Source: Sphingomonas kaistensis
GTDB lineage: Bacteria; Pseudomonadota; Alphaproteobacteria; Sphingomonadales; Sphingomonadaceae
Direction: 5' to 3'
NCBI RefSeq assembly: GCF_036884275.1
Contig: NZ_CP145607.1
Span: 2,095,001 to 2,159,000 of the forward strand
DNA: 64,000 nucleotides
Program-made: the position numbers and the translations under genes
Shown here: piece by piece, positions 1-8,662 of the stretch
Numbering within the stretch: position 1 is the stretch's first letter
How the letters are laid out: the number at the start of each line of letters is the position of its first letter
Notes under the pieces: model-generated
Databases searched by the model: none
The model's input: the letters and a program-made list of their open reading frames with translations, nothing else
Told to the model about the DNA's origin: nothing

Positions 1-1614
1 GCGCTCGAACCCTTCGATCTCGGCAATCGCGAGGTCAGCCCCGACGCGATCCTGCTCGACGCCAACGAAAGCCCCTTTGGTCCGCTGTCTGGCGGCAATC
101 TCGCCGCGGGTGTCAATCGCTACCCCGAGCCACAGCCGCAACGCCTGCGTGCCGTCATGGCGGCACTCTACGGGGTCGTCTCTACGCAATTCCTGGTGAC
201 ACGAGGCGGAGACGACGCAATCGATCTCCTCTGCCGCACCTTCCTGCGCGGGTCCGAGGACGCGGTGGCGGTGACCAGCCCGAGCTTCACCGCCTACGCC
301 CATTTCGCGCGGGTGCAGGGCGCGGGCGTGATCGACATCCCTTTGACCGAGACGTTCGATCTCGATCCGGATGCCGTTATAGCTGGCGTGAAAGGCGAGC
401 CGCGGACGAAGCTGCTGTTCCTCTGCACGCCCAACAATCCTACCGGCAATGCGGTCGATCCGGCTGACATCCTGCGCATTGCCGACGCGCTGCCCGACGT
501 CATGATCCTCGCCGACGAAGCCTATATCGAGTTCAGCGACACGCCGAGCCTCGCTGGCGAAGCTGTGGTCCGCTTGAACCTTCTCGTCTTGAAGACCTTG
601 TCCAAAGCCTTCGCGCTCGCCGGAGCTCGCGTCGGTGGGCTTATCGGTCCGGCGGAAACGCTGGAGATTGTCGCCAGAGTATTGCCGCCTTATCCGCTGC
701 CGACCCCGTCGATCGCCGCCGCGCTCGACGCGCTTCAGCCGGCGCGCCGGGCCGTGCACCGCGAGCGGATCGCCCAGCTGCTCGCCGAACGCGAGCGAAT
801 GGCGCCGTTGCTCGCCGCTTCCCCCTACGTCCGCAAGGTCTATCCGAGCGCCGGCAATTTCCTGTTCCTTGAAACGATCGACACCGAGCAGCTGGCGGCA
901 CGGCTAAGCGCCGACGGCATTCGGGTCCGCTACCGGCCAAAGGCCGCACCGGGCGGGATCCGGCTGACCATCGGGACACGGGCCGAAAACGACGCCGCGC
1001 TTGCTGCGTTCGGAGCCACGGTCGAACGCAAGGCGCCGCGCCGCGCGGAAATTGCCCGCGACACCAAGGAAACCCGAATTGCGCTCGCCATCGATCTCGA
1101 TCGCGCCGAGCCGCGACAAATCGCGACGGGCATTCCTTATTATGACCACATGCTCGACCAGGTCGCGGCGCACGGTGGTTTCAGCCTGATCCTGAGCTGT
1201 GACGGCGATCTGGATATCGATCCACACCACAGCATCGAGGACGTGGCGATCGCGCTCGGACAGGGACTCAAGGCGGCTCTCGGCGACAAACGCGGGATCG
1301 GACGCTTCGGCTTCGCGCTGCCGATGGACGAGACCGAGGCGCAGGTGCTGATCGATCTTAGCGGCCGCCCCTACTGCCGCTTCGAAGGCGACTTCGTCGC
1401 ATCGCATATCGGCGACTATCCGACCGAGATGACGCAGCACGTTTTTCGCAGCCTCGCCGACAGCCTTGATGCCGCAATCCACGTCAAGGTGGCGGGCGAG
1501 AACGATCACCACAAGGTCGAGGCCTGCTTCAAGGCGTTTGGCAGGACGCTTCGCCAAGCGCTTGCGATCGAAGGCAAAGGTGACTCGCTTCCCAGCACTA
1601 AGGGCATGCTGTGA
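1..1614 (+). CDS. hisC-hisB: Bifunctional HisC-HisB fusion: histidinol-phosphate aminotransferase + imidazoleglycerol-phosphate dehydratase (5' end outside window)
   Basis: The reading frame is open from base 1, so the start lies upstream. The first ~340 visible residues are a fold-type I PLP aminotransferase: LDANESPFG near the start, NNPTG, and LSKAF with the PLP lysine codon at 604-606. After the usual HisC C-terminal motif (RLTIGT, near 960) and a linker of about 10 residues, the frame continues without a stop into a complete IGP dehydratase. Its metal-binding His motifs YYDHMLDQ, DPHHSIED and NDHHKVE are present, and it ends in STKGML. The HisB half resembles the dehydratase half of enterobacterial HisNB, but no HisN phosphatase domain lies between the halves. 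The two domains catalyse non-consecutive steps of histidine synthesis. A sequencing error that removes a stop cannot be excluded from one sequence. It overlaps hisH by 4 bp. Confidence 0.9.
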   Translation, partial: ALEPFDLGNREVSPDAILLDANESPFGPLSGGNLAAGVNRYPEPQPQRLRAVMAALYGVVSTQFLVTRGGDDAIDLLCRTFLRGSEDAVAVTSPSFTAYAHFARVQGAGVIDIPLTETFDLDPDAVIAGVKGEPRTKLLFLCTPNNPTGNAVDPADILRIADALPDVMILADEAYIEFSDTPSLAGEAVVRLNLLVLKTLSKAFALAGARVGGLIGPAETLEIVARVLPPYPLPTPSIAAALDALQPARRAVHRERIAQLLAERERMAPLLAASPYVRKVYPSAGNFLFLETIDTEQLAARLSADGIRVRYRPKAAPGGIRLTIGTRAENDAALAAFGATVERKAPRRAEIARDTKETRIALAIDLDRAEPRQIATGIPYYDHMLDQVAAHGGFSLILSCDGDLDIDPHHSIEDVAIALGQGLKAALGDKRGIGRFGFALPMDETEAQVLIDLSGRPYCRFEGDFVASHIGDYPTEMTQHVFRSLADSLDAAIHVKVAGENDHHKVEACFKAFGRTLRQALAIEGKGDSLPSTKGML

Positions 1615-2195
1615 ACGTCGTCACGCTCGTCGACCTCGGCTACGGCAACCTCGGCTCGATCGAGACCGCGCTTCGCCGGCTCGGGACCGAGGTGCGTCGC
1701 ACCAGCGAAGCGGCAGGGATCACCGGTGCGGAGCGTCTGCTCCTGCCGGGGGTCGGCGCAGCAGGCTTTGCGATGCAACGGATCGCCTCGCTCGGTCTTG
1801 CCGAGGCCTTGCGCGGCTTCGCCGGGCCAGCGCTCGGGATATGTCTTGGCATGCACCTTCTGTTCGAGCGGAGTGAGGAAGGTGACGTCGCCCTGCTCGG
1901 ACTGCTGCCCGGCGACGTCCGGAAAATGACACCGTCGGCGACCGTCACCATCCCGCACATGGGCTGGAGCAAGATTGAGACCGACTCGGCTGAGATCGGC
2001 CTGACTTCCGGAGATTATGTCTATTTCGCCCACAGCTACGCGGCTCCCGATGGCCCTTCTACCATCGCCCGCGCGCATCACGGCATTCCGGTCCCGGCGG
2101 TGGTTCGCTCGGACAATTGGACCGGCGCGCAATTTCATCCCGAACGCTCTGGCCCCGTGGGTGCGCGCTTCCTTGAGGCTTGGCTGACAGCATGA
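1611..2195 (+). CDS. hisH: Imidazole glycerol phosphate synthase, glutaminase subunit HisH
   Basis: This class I glutamine amidotransferase supplies ammonia to HisF, with which it forms the IGP synthase heterodimer. The 194-residue protein has the nucleophile elbow GICLGMHLLFE with the catalytic Cys, the oxyanion-strand motif PGVGA, and the catalytic His/Glu pair in FHPERSG near the C terminus. It starts at GTG 1611, inside the stop of the hisC-hisB fusion (GTGA overlap), and its own stop overlaps the hisA start (ATGA), so the genes are probably translationally coupled. Length is normal for the family. Confidence 0.95.
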   Translation: MNVVTLVDLGYGNLGSIETALRRLGTEVRRTSEAAGITGAERLLLPGVGAAGFAMQRIASLGLAEALRGFAGPALGICLGMHLLFERSEEGDVALLGLLPGDVRKMTPSATVTIPHMGWSKIETDSAEIGLTSGDYVYFAHSYAAPDGPSTIARAHHGIPVPAVVRSDNWTGAQFHPERSGPVGARFLEAWLTA

Positions 2196-2905
2196 TCCTG
2201 TATCCCGCCATGGACCTGATTGGCGGCCGCATCGTGCGGCTGCGCCAGGGTCGGTTCGACGAGGTTACCTTCTACGACCCGCTGCCAGCCGACGCGCTGC
2301 GCTCGTTTGCCGATGACGGCGCCCAATGGGCCCATATCGTCGACCTCGATGGGGCGAAGGCGGGTATGCCCGTTCAGCATGATCTGCTGAAAGCGCTCGC
2401 CGCTGCGACTCCCCTTCGCCTGCAAGTGGCCGGCGGAGTGCGTACCGCCGACCACGTCGCCGCGTTGCTCGATGCTGGCGCCTCGCGGGTGGTGATCGGA
2501 AGCCTTGCCGTGCGCGATCCTGCCGCGACCATCGCCCTGCTTGATCGCTTCGGGCCGGAGCGCATCACGCTCAGCCTCGACGTCCGGGTCGACAGCGAGC
2601 CGATGGTCGCGACTCATGGCTGGCAGGAAGATAGCGGCCTTTCGCTGTGGGATGTCGCTGCCCGATACCCCACTGCCCGCCACCTGCTGCTGACGGATAT
2701 CGGACGCGACGGGATGCTCGAAGGGCCTAATCACGCGCTTCTTGCACAAGCGGTGGAGCGCCTGCCCCATCTGGACATCCAGGCCAGCGGCGGGGTGACG
2801 TCCCTGGATGACCTCAGAGGGCTGACCACCGCGGGAGCGATTCTCGGCCGCGCCATGTGGGAAGGTCACCTGCCTCTCGCGGAGGCGCTTCGTGCCCGCC
2901 GCTAG
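2192..2905 (+). CDS. hisA: ProFAR isomerase HisA
   Basis: HisA is the (beta/alpha)8 isomerase that converts ProFAR to PRFAR. The start is placed at ATG 2192, which overlaps the hisH stop as ATGA; an in-frame TTG at 2180 would add four residues. The product is 237 residues. The catalytic Asp pair sits in the N-terminal PAMDLIGG motif and in LSLDVRVD mid-protein, and the phosphate-binding loops VAGGVRT and ASGGVTS are present. The gene runs 14 bp into hisF. Context (hisH before, hisF after) supports the histidine-pathway role rather than the closely related HisF or TrpF. Confidence 0.93.
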   Translation: MILYPAMDLIGGRIVRLRQGRFDEVTFYDPLPADALRSFADDGAQWAHIVDLDGAKAGMPVQHDLLKALAAATPLRLQVAGGVRTADHVAALLDAGASRVVIGSLAVRDPAATIALLDRFGPERITLSLDVRVDSEPMVATHGWQEDSGLSLWDVAARYPTARHLLLTDIGRDGMLEGPNHALLAQAVERLPHLDIQASGGVTSLDDLRGLTTAGAILGRAMWEGHLPLAEALRARR

Positions 2906-3659
2906 GATCATTCCCTGTCTGGACGTCGCGAATGGCCGCGTCACCAAGGGCGTGCGCTTTCGCGACCATCGCGACATCGGCGACATCGTCGAGCATGCCC
3001 TGCGTTATTCGGCGGAAGGCGCGGACGAGCTCGTCTTCTACGAGATCAAGGCCAGCGCCGAGGGACGCAGCGTCGACCTTGGCTGGGTTCGCGATATCGC
3101 CAATGTGATCGACATTCCGTTCTGCGTCGCGGGTGGCATTCGCGACCGGGACACCGCCGCCGCGGTGCTCGATGCCGGTGCCGACAAGGTTTCGATCAAC
3201 TCTCCAGCGCTGGAAACGCCTTCGCTGATCACCGATCTCGCCAGGGACTTTGGCAGCCAATGCATCGTCGTCGGGATCGACAGCCTCAAGGACGCGCACG
3301 GCGACTACCGGGTAAAGCAATATACCGGCGATGCGGCGGCGACGCGCGACAGCGGGCGGCTGACCGTCGAGTGGGCGCAGGAGGCGGCGGAACGAGGTGC
3401 TGGCGAGATAGTGCTCAATGCCATGGCCGAGGATGGCGTGCGCGCGGGCTACGACCTGCCTCATGCCCGCGCGGTCATGAACGTGGTCAGCGTGCCCCTG
3501 ATCGTCAGCGGCGGCGCCGGCGCGCCCGAGCATTTCCGCGATGCCTTCCGCGCCGGTGCGAGCGGCGCGTTGGCGGCGACGGTGTTTCACGATCGGCTGA
3601 TCGAGATCGGCGGGCTCAAGAATTGGCTTGCTGGAGAAGGTGTAGAGGTGCGGCGATGA
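2892..3659 (+). CDS. hisF: Imidazole glycerol phosphate synthase, cyclase subunit HisF
   Basis: This is the cyclase partner of HisH, converting PRFAR plus ammonia to IGP and AICAR. The 255-residue TIM barrel has both catalytic aspartates, in IPCLDVANG at the N terminus and in VVGIDS near residue 130, and the phosphate loops VAGGIRD and [11 protein letters not shown]. Motifs such as [11 protein letters not shown] and the C-terminal GVEVRR resemble the enterobacterial HisF type. The loop FYEIKAS has Glu and Lys where FYDITAS is usual, a mild deviation. The start is GTG 2892, inside hisA, and the stop overlaps the ATG of hisIE. Confidence 0.95.
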   Translation: MPAARIIPCLDVANGRVTKGVRFRDHRDIGDIVEHALRYSAEGADELVFYEIKASAEGRSVDLGWVRDIANVIDIPFCVAGGIRDRDTAAAVLDAGADKVSINSPALETPSLITDLARDFGSQCIVVGIDSLKDAHGDYRVKQYTGDAAATRDSGRLTVEWAQEAAERGAGEIVLNAMAEDGVRAGYDLPHARAVMNVVSVPLIVSGGAGAPEHFRDAFRAGASGALAATVFHDRLIEIGGLKNWLAGEGVEVRR

Positions 3660-4279
3660 GCGACGAGCGATCCTTGGACTTGGACGCCCTTGCCTGGGAG
3701 AAGATGGACGGCCTCCTCCCCGCCGTCGTTCAGGATGCCGCGACCGATCAGCTGCTGATGCTGGGCTATATGAACCGCGAGGCGCTCGGCGCCACGATGT
3801 CCGACGGGCTCGTCACCTTTTACAGCCGGTCGAAGCAGCGACTTTGGCGCAAGGGTGAGAGCAGCGGCAATGTTCTGCGCCTGGTGTCCATCGCTGCGGA
3901 CTGCGACCGCGACGCCCTGCTGATCCGGGCCAACCCGGCGGGTCCGACCTGCCATCGTGGCACCGACAGCTGTTTCGGAGAGGCGGGCCTTGGCGCGGGC
4001 TGGCTCGGAAAACTGGAAAGGATCGTGGCGGAGCGCGCGTCGGCCGACCCCGCCCAAAGCTATACCGCGAGCCTGCTGGCGGAAGGCCCCGCCAAAGCGG
4101 CGCAAAAGGTCGGTGAAGAAGGGGTCGAAGTAGCCCTGGCCGCCGTCAGTCGAGACACCGCAGGCCTCGCCGACGAGGCGGCAGATCTGCTGTTCCATTT
4201 GCTTGTCGTGCTTCGTTCGCGCGGGCTCGACCTCGCATCAGTGATCGCGGTTCTTCAAGCACGTCATCTAAGTCGATGA
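3656..4279 (+). CDS. hisIE: Bifunctional phosphoribosyl-AMP cyclohydrolase / phosphoribosyl-ATP pyrophosphatase HisIE
   Basis: This fused enzyme performs steps two and three of histidine synthesis. Residues about 10-115 are the HisI cyclohydrolase domain ([31 protein letters not shown], the Asp-rich DCDRDALL metal site and the Cys pair in [10 protein letters not shown]). Residues about 120-207 are the HisE pyrophosphatase domain ([30 protein letters not shown]). The ATG at 3656 overlaps the hisF stop. HisI and HisE are often separate genes in alphaproteobacteria, so the fusion adds to the enterobacterial look of this operon. It is the last gene of the his operon; SOS-type boxes begin one base after its stop. 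Confidence 0.93.
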   Translation: MSDERSLDLDALAWEKMDGLLPAVVQDAATDQLLMLGYMNREALGATMSDGLVTFYSRSKQRLWRKGESSGNVLRLVSIAADCDRDALLIRANPAGPTCHRGTDSCFGEAGLGAGWLGKLERIVAERASADPAQSYTASLLAEGPAKAAQKVGEEGVEVALAAVSRDTAGLADEAADLLFHLLVVLRSRGLDLASVIAVLQARHLSR

Positions 4280-4294
4280 GAACGGGGCAAGAAC
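4280..4294 (+). promoter_or_regulatory. LexA (SOS) box 1
   Basis: A perfect GAAC-N7-GAAC direct repeat, the reverse complement of the alphaproteobacterial LexA box GTTC-N7-GTTC. It begins one base after the hisIE stop and lies just upstream of the TTGACA element at 4302. The spacer (GGGGCAA) is more GC-rich than in the other two boxes of this region. Confidence 0.65.
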
Positions 4295-4301
4295 AAATCC
4301 A

Positions 4302-4330
4302 TTGACAGTTTGCGAACGAAGGGAGAACAT
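4302..4330 (+). promoter_or_regulatory. Candidate sigma-70 promoter overlapping LexA box 2
   Basis: A perfect TTGACA -35 at 4302-4307 is followed, after a 17-bp spacer, by GAACAT at 4325-4330, a weak -10. Box 1 lies immediately upstream of the -35, and box 2 covers the spacer and -10, the usual geometry for LexA repression. Confidence 0.5.
4314..4328 (+). promoter_or_regulatory. LexA (SOS) box 2
   Basis: A perfect GAAC-N7-GAAC (spacer GAAGGGA), 34 bp downstream of box 1. It sits between and over the core elements of the TTGACA promoter, so bound LexA would occlude RNA polymerase. Confidence 0.75.
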
Positions 4331-4362
4331 TGGCGCATAAGCACGGTTTTCCGCTTCATCTC

Positions 4363-4387
4363 GGAACGAAATGAATCGGTCTCCGTT
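4363..4387 (+). promoter_or_regulatory. EcfG-type general stress promoter (GGAAC-N16-CGTT)
   Basis: GGAAC at 4363-4367 and CGTT at 4384-4387 are separated by exactly 16 bp, matching the promoter recognised by the alphaproteobacterial general-stress sigma factor EcfG. Transcription would start near 4394, just before LexA box 3. Confidence 0.6.
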
Positions 4388-4398
4388 GCGCTACTCAA

Positions 4399-4413
4399 GA
4401 ACAAGGGAAGAAC
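4399..4413 (+). promoter_or_regulatory. LexA (SOS) box 3
   Basis: The third perfect GAAC-N7-GAAC (spacer AAGGGAA). It lies between the predicted EcfG start site and the ATG at 4419, and its AAGGGAAG core may double as the ribosome binding site. LexA here could block transcripts from either upstream promoter. Confidence 0.7.
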
Positions 4414-4418
4414 GTGCC

Positions 4419-4643
4419 ATGCTGGTTCTCGCCGTCCTCGCTTTCACTGCCATTCTGGGCCTCGGCCTGCTGACGATCGGCGAAACGCTCGCCAGCAATC
4501 TGAACAAGATTTCCGCCGCGCTGAGCGGTCATTCGCTGCGTTCCGAGCCGGTGCTGGTCACCCGTCCGGTGACCGTGCGCGTGACGACCCGCCGGGTCAG
4601 CCAGCCGGTGTCGGCACGGCCTCCGCTGCGCGTCGCCGCTTGA
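4419..4643 (+). CDS. Small SOS/stress-controlled single-pass membrane protein (unknown)
   Basis: The gene encodes 74 residues. The start at ATG 4419 has an AAGGGAAG Shine-Dalgarno; the in-frame ATG at 4371 would start inside the EcfG promoter and is less likely. Residues 2-20 form one hydrophobic segment, followed by a short polar stretch and a basic, Val/Arg/Thr-rich tail. I recognise no family. Three LexA boxes and an EcfG promoter lie in the 139 bp upstream. Small SOS-induced membrane proteins such as Caulobacter SidA inhibit division, so that role is a reasonable guess by analogy of size, topology and control only; no sequence similarity is claimed. The 3' end overlaps convergent pssA by 47 bp. 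Confidence 0.65.
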   Translation: MLVLAVLAFTAILGLGLLTIGETLASNLNKISAALSGHSLRSEPVLVTRPVTVRVTTRRVSQPVSARPPLRVAA

Positions 4644-5370
4644 CCCGTCCGTAGCTCAAAAGGCTGAACGGAACGCTGGCGAGATAGGCGAAGGACACCG
4701 CGAGCAGTGTAATCCACGGCTCGTTGATCAACGCCGCCGCCAGCAGCGCCACCCCCGCCAGGCCGACGATGCGCCAACTGCGGCGGATGCGGATCGAGGT
4801 CCAGCTGAAGGTCGGGATCGCCGAAATCATCAGCACCGCAATGAACAACGTCCACGGCATCACCAGTTGCCAGTCGCGGAACAGGTCGTTTCCAGTGATC
4901 AGCCACAGATAGACCGGCGCAAAGGCGAGGCCCGCCCCCACCGGCGCCGGAACTCCGGTATTGAACCCGGCAGACTTGTGCGGCTGAACGTCGGCGTCGA
5001 TCCGCGCATTGAAACGGGCCAGACGAAGCGCACAACTGACCGCCAGCGCCAGGGCGACGGTCCACCCGAACTTTGGTGCGCTATCGAGCGAGAATTGAAA
5101 CAGGATCAGCGCCGGCGCGGTGCCGAAGCCGATATTGTCGCACAGCGAATCGAGCTCGGCGCCGAACTTGCTGTTGGCTTTCAGCATCCTCGCGATATTG
5201 CCGTCGAGGCCGTCGAGAACGCCCGCGACGACGATCGCTATCATCGCCTTTTCCCAATCCTCGTTGAAGGCGTAGCGGATCGCGGTCAGCCCGGCGCACA
5301 GTGCCAGCACCGTCACGGCATTGGGAATGAAGGCGCGAAGCGGAAGCCCGCGGCCCTCGGCAGGGCTCAC
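4597..5370 (-). CDS. pssA: CDP-diacylglycerol-serine O-phosphatidyltransferase
   Basis: PssA makes phosphatidylserine from CDP-diacylglycerol and serine in the inner membrane. The 257-residue polytopic protein contains the complete CDP-alcohol phosphotransferase motif: DGLDGNIAR near residues 53-61, then G, D and D at the spacing G-x3-D-x3-D. It starts with GTG at 5370, overlapping the psd stop (GTGA), so psd and pssA form one transcript in which the decarboxylase gene comes first. The 3' end overlaps the small membrane-protein gene on the other strand. Confidence 0.93.
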   Translation of the reverse strand: MSPAEGRGLPLRAFIPNAVTVLALCAGLTAIRYAFNEDWEKAMIAIVVAGVLDGLDGNIARMLKANSKFGAELDSLCDNIGFGTAPALILFQFSLDSAPKFGWTVALALAVSCALRLARFNARIDADVQPHKSAGFNTGVPAPVGAGLAFAPVYLWLITGNDLFRDWQLVMPWTLFIAVLMISAIPTFSWTSIRIRRSWRIVGLAGVALLAAALINEPWITLLAVSFAYLASVPFSLLSYGRVKRRRAAEAVPTPAG

Positions 5371-6104
5371 TGGCTGGTTCCGTTGAGCAGCGGGTCTTCA
5401 CCCAGCACGGCGATAATCGTCTCGCCCGCGATCGCGCGCTGGCCGAGCAGCAGGCGCGAGCCCGTGCCTGCGGGAAGATAGACATCGACCCGGCTGCCGA
5501 AGCGAATCAGGCCGATCCGCTCGCCATTCGAGACGCGCTGGCCTTCCTTGACGAAGCTCAGGATCCGGCGCGCAACGAGACCGGCGATCTGGGTGAAACC
5601 GATTTTCACGCCGCCGTCGCCTTCGACCACGAAATGCTGCCGCTCATTGTCCTCGCTCGCCTTGTCGAGGTCGGCATTGAGGAACTTGCCCGGAACGTAC
5701 GCGATGCGGCGGATCACGCCTGCGATCGGGGTCCGGTTGATGTGAACGTCGAACACACTCATGAACACCGACACCCGGGTAAATTCTCCCTCGCCCAGCT
5801 CGCCGCGAAGTTCGGGCGGCGCCGGCACGCGGGCGATCATGGTGACCAGCCCGTCGGCGGGCGAGACGATCAGCTTGGGGTCGCTCGGCGTGGTCCGGAT
5901 CGGATCGCGAAAGAAGGCGGCGACCCAGACGGTCACGCCGACCATCAGCCAACCGAGCAGCTCGGTAAAGCCTCCGTCGAGGATCAGCAGGAAGAAGGCG
6001 ATCGCGCCGGAAATGACGGCGAACTTGCGCCCTTCCGGATGGACCGAGGGAAAGCGCCACTTGACCGCGGTCAGTTGGCTGTCGGGATTGTCGATATGCG
6101 CCAT
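5367..6104 (-). CDS. psd: Phosphatidylserine decarboxylase proenzyme
   Basis: Psd decarboxylates phosphatidylserine to phosphatidylethanolamine. The 245-residue protein is of the short bacterial class, with an N-terminal membrane anchor (about residues 28-65). The conserved SPADG motif and the His-containing [12 protein letters not shown] are present. The autocleavage site is the Gly-Ser of [12 protein letters not shown], where the serine becomes the pyruvoyl group. It starts at ATG 6104 and is coupled to pssA downstream. Confidence 0.95.
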   Translation of the reverse strand: MAHIDNPDSQLTAVKWRFPSVHPEGRKFAVISGAIAFFLLILDGGFTELLGWLMVGVTVWVAAFFRDPIRTTPSDPKLIVSPADGLVTMIARVPAPPELRGELGEGEFTRVSVFMSVFDVHINRTPIAGVIRRIAYVPGKFLNADLDKASEDNERQHFVVEGDGGVKIGFTQIAGLVARRILSFVKEGQRVSNGERIGLIRFGSRVDVYLPAGTGSRLLLGQRAIAGETIIAVLGEDPLLNGTSQ

Positions 6105-6193
6105 GCCTTCCCCTCTAACGAGCCCACGCCCGCGTTGCCAGAGCGGCTTGCCGACGCTACCTGCACGCCGGAATTCCTTCAGCAGGCAGGCAT

Positions 6194-7411
6194 ATGACCA
6201 AGATCAAGGTGAAAAACCCGGTCGTCGAACTCGACGGCGACGAGATGACCCGCATCATCTGGCAGTGGATCCGCGAGCGGCTGATCCTGCCCTACCTCGA
6301 TATCGACCTCAAATATTACGATCTTTCGGTCGAGAATCGCGATGCCACCGACGACAAGGTGACGGTCGAGAGCGCCAATGCGATCAAGCAATATGGCGTC
6401 GGAGTGAAGTGCGCCACCATCACCCCCGACGAACAGCGCGTCGAGGAATTCAGCCTCAAGAAAATGTGGAAGAGCCCCAACGGCACCATCCGCAACATCC
6501 TCGGCGGCGTCGTTTTTCGCGAGCCGATCGTGATCAGCAACGTGCCCCGGCTAATTCCCGGCTGGACCGACCCAATCGTGGTCGGCCGTCATGCGTTTGG
6601 TGATCAGTACAAGGCGACCGATTTCCGCGTCCCGGGCGCCGGCAAGCTCACCATCAAGTTCGAAGGCGTCGACGGCGAGGTCATCGAGCATGAAGTGTTC
6701 GAGTTCGAAAGCGCCGGCGTCGCGATGGGCATGTACAATGTCGACGAAAGCATCCGCGACTTTGCCCGCGCCTGCCTGAACTACGGCCTGCAGCGCAACT
6801 GGCCGGTGTACCTCAGCACCAAGAACACCATCCTCAAGGCCTATGACGGTCGCTTCAAGGATATCTTCCAGGAGATTTACGAAGCCGAATTCAAGGCGAA
6901 GTTCGAGGAAGCCGGCATCGAATATCAGCATCGCCTGATCGACGACATGGTCGCTTCGGCGCTCAAGTGGAGCGGCAAGTTCGTCTGGGCCTGCAAGAAC
7001 TACGACGGCGACGTGCAGTCGGATCAGGTTGCGCAGGGCTTCGGCAGCCTTGGCCTGATGACCAGCGTGCTGATGACCCCCGACGGACAGACCGTCGAGG
7101 CCGAAGCGGCACACGGCACCGTCACGCGCCACTACCGCATGCACCAGCAGGGTAAGGCGACCTCGACCAACCCGATCGCCAGCATCTTCGCCTGGACCGG
7201 CGGCCTCAAGTTCCGCGGCCGGATCGACGACACCCCCGAGGTCGTGAAGTTCGCCGAAACGCTGGAGCGCGTCTGCGTCGAGACGGTGGAAAGCGGAAAG
7301 ATGACCAAGGATCTTGCCATCCTAGTTGGTCCCGACCAGCCGTGGATGACCACCGAGCAGTTCTTCGAGGCCGTCGTGCAGAACCTCGACAAGGAAATGC
7401 AGGCCGCCTGA
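6194..7411 (+). CDS. icd: NADP-dependent isocitrate dehydrogenase
   Basis: This TCA-cycle enzyme oxidises isocitrate to 2-oxoglutarate with NADP+. The 405-residue protein is the eukaryote-like homodimeric type common in alphaproteobacteria. Visible motifs include [11 protein letters not shown] at the N terminus, the substrate-binding SPNGTIRN loop, [13 protein letters not shown] (active-site Asp/Lys region), [10 protein letters not shown], and the NADP-binding [11 protein letters not shown]. It is probably monocistronic; yjbQ follows after 4 bp and may be co-transcribed. Confidence 0.97.
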   Translation: MTKIKVKNPVVELDGDEMTRIIWQWIRERLILPYLDIDLKYYDLSVENRDATDDKVTVESANAIKQYGVGVKCATITPDEQRVEEFSLKKMWKSPNGTIRNILGGVVFREPIVISNVPRLIPGWTDPIVVGRHAFGDQYKATDFRVPGAGKLTIKFEGVDGEVIEHEVFEFESAGVAMGMYNVDESIRDFARACLNYGLQRNWPVYLSTKNTILKAYDGRFKDIFQEIYEAEFKAKFEEAGIEYQHRLIDDMVASALKWSGKFVWACKNYDGDVQSDQVAQGFGSLGLMTSVLMTPDGQTVEAEAAHGTVTRHYRMHQQGKATSTNPIASIFAWTGGLKFRGRIDDTPEVVKFAETLERVCVETVESGKMTKDLAILVGPDQPWMTTEQFFEAVVQNLDKEMQAA

Positions 7412-7415
7412 GCCG

Positions 7416-7832
7416 ATGCGCCAGGCGTCCGGCACCCTCACCGTCACCGCGCCGCGTCAGGGCCTGCACCTGATCACGGACGCGGTGGCGGCGTGGGTCG
7501 CCGACCAGCGGATGAGCGAGGGCCTATTGACCCTCCTCGTCCGCCACACCTCAGCCTCGCTCCTGATCCAGGAGAATGCGGCACCGGCCGCCCGCCGCGA
7601 TCTCGAGCGCTGGCTGGCGCGGATCGCGCCCGAGTCGTCAGACTACGAACATGACGACGAGGGGCCGGACGACATGCCCGCCCACCTTCGCTCGGCGCTG
7701 ACGGCCGCCACCCTGTCGATCCCGGTGCTGGATCGCCGGATGCGGCTTGGGATGTGGCAAGGCATTTATCTTTGCGAGCATCTTCGTTCCCCGCGGCGGC
7801 GTGAGATCGCCGTGCACCTGATGGGCGAATGA
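7416..7832 (+). CDS. yjbQ: YjbQ-family protein (UPF0047, secondary thiamine-phosphate synthase-like)
   Basis: This 138-residue single-domain protein belongs to the YjbQ/UPF0047 family. Characteristic segments are LLTLLVRHTSASLLIQEN, YEHDDEGPDDMPAHLRS with conserved His and acidic residues, and the C-terminal LGMWQGIYLCEHL. Family members have weak thiamine-phosphate synthase activity in vitro, and the physiological role is not settled. It starts 4 bp after icd and overlaps the next gene by ATGA. Confidence 0.88.
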   Translation: MRQASGTLTVTAPRQGLHLITDAVAAWVADQRMSEGLLTLLVRHTSASLLIQENAAPAARRDLERWLARIAPESSDYEHDDEGPDDMPAHLRSALTAATLSIPVLDRRMRLGMWQGIYLCEHLRSPRRREIAVHLMGE

Positions 7833-8296
7833 GCCTCGAAAGCGTCAAATCGTGGGTCGCCGCACATGCGCCTGAACTGCGTCTGATCGAAGCGCACGGC
7901 AGCACCGCGACCGTCGCCGACGCTGCGGCGACTCTGGGCGTCGAACCGGGCCGAATCGCCAAGACGATCGCGCTGCGGGTCGGCGATCGCATCCTCTTGC
8001 TGGTGACACGCGGCGATGCGCGGCTCGACAATCTCAGGTGCAAGGCGGCATTTGGCGGGCGGATCCGCATGCTCGATGCGGAAGCGACGCTTGCCGCCAC
8101 CGGCCATGTCGTCGGCGGGGTCTGTCCGTTCGGGCTCGCGACGCCGCTGCCAGTCTACGCCGACGTCAGCATGCGCGCCTTCGACACCGTTTATCCCGCC
8201 GCCGGAAGTCGCAACGCATCGCTGGAAATCACGCTGGCGCGGCTGGCCGAGGTCACGCACGCGACCTGGGTCGACTGCTGCACGCTGCCCGGCTGA
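7829..8296 (+). CDS. YbaK/EbsC-family aminoacyl-tRNA deacylase (prolyl-tRNA editing domain)
   Basis: This 155-residue stand-alone editing domain is predicted to hydrolyse mischarged tRNA. The family signature is seen in the IAKTIALRVGDRILLLV strand with the conserved Lys, and in VVGGVCPFGLATPLPVYAD, the GxxxPFG loop. Which tRNA it clears (Cys-tRNAPro, Ala-tRNAPro or another) cannot be told from sequence alone. The ATG overlaps the yjbQ stop. Its TGA abuts the stop of the convergent PH-domain gene in a shared TGATCA. Confidence 0.85.
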   Translation: MSLESVKSWVAAHAPELRLIEAHGSTATVADAAATLGVEPGRIAKTIALRVGDRILLLVTRGDARLDNLRCKAAFGGRIRMLDAEATLAATGHVVGGVCPFGLATPLPVYADVSMRAFDTVYPAAGSRNASLEITLARLAEVTHATWVDCCTLPG

Positions 8297-8662
8297 TCAG
8301 CGGCGCAGGATGCCGTGGGCCAGCACCTGCTGGATCATGGTGAGATTGCTGCCCCGCCCGATCTTGATCTCCAACGGCTGCGCAGCGCCCGCCAGCCAGA
8401 ACACCATGTCGGCTTCGAGGTCGAAGGTGCCGGCGGTCTCGAGGCTGAAGCGGATGATCGAGCGATAGGGGATGGACTGGATCGAGACTTTCTTGCCGAC
8501 CCAGCCCTGAATGTTGACCAGGCATAGCCGGCGGTCGGTCAAGAACGCGATGTCGCGCACCGTCTTGAACGCGATCAGCACTTCCTCGCCGTCGAGCAGC
8601 AGCGCGGCGTAGCGGCGGGCAATCTCGTCGGTGTCGACCTCGGTAGCCGAGAACAATCCCAT
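8297..8662 (-). CDS. Bacterial PH-domain protein (bPH_1)
   Basis: This 121-residue soluble protein consists of one bacterial pleckstrin-homology-like domain, recognisable from FLTDRRLCLVNIQGW, KKVSIQSIPYRSI and the aromatic/acidic pattern FSLETAGTFDLEADM. The function of these domains is not well established. The gene starts directly at the pntA stop (TGATG, one shared base), so it is translated with pntA and occupies the place where pntAB and pntB would be expected. Confidence 0.82.
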   Translation of the reverse strand: MGLFSATEVDTDEIARRYAALLLDGEEVLIAFKTVRDIAFLTDRRLCLVNIQGWVGKKVSIQSIPYRSIIRFSLETAGTFDLEADMVFWLAGAAQPLEIKIGRGSNLTMIQQVLAHGILRR

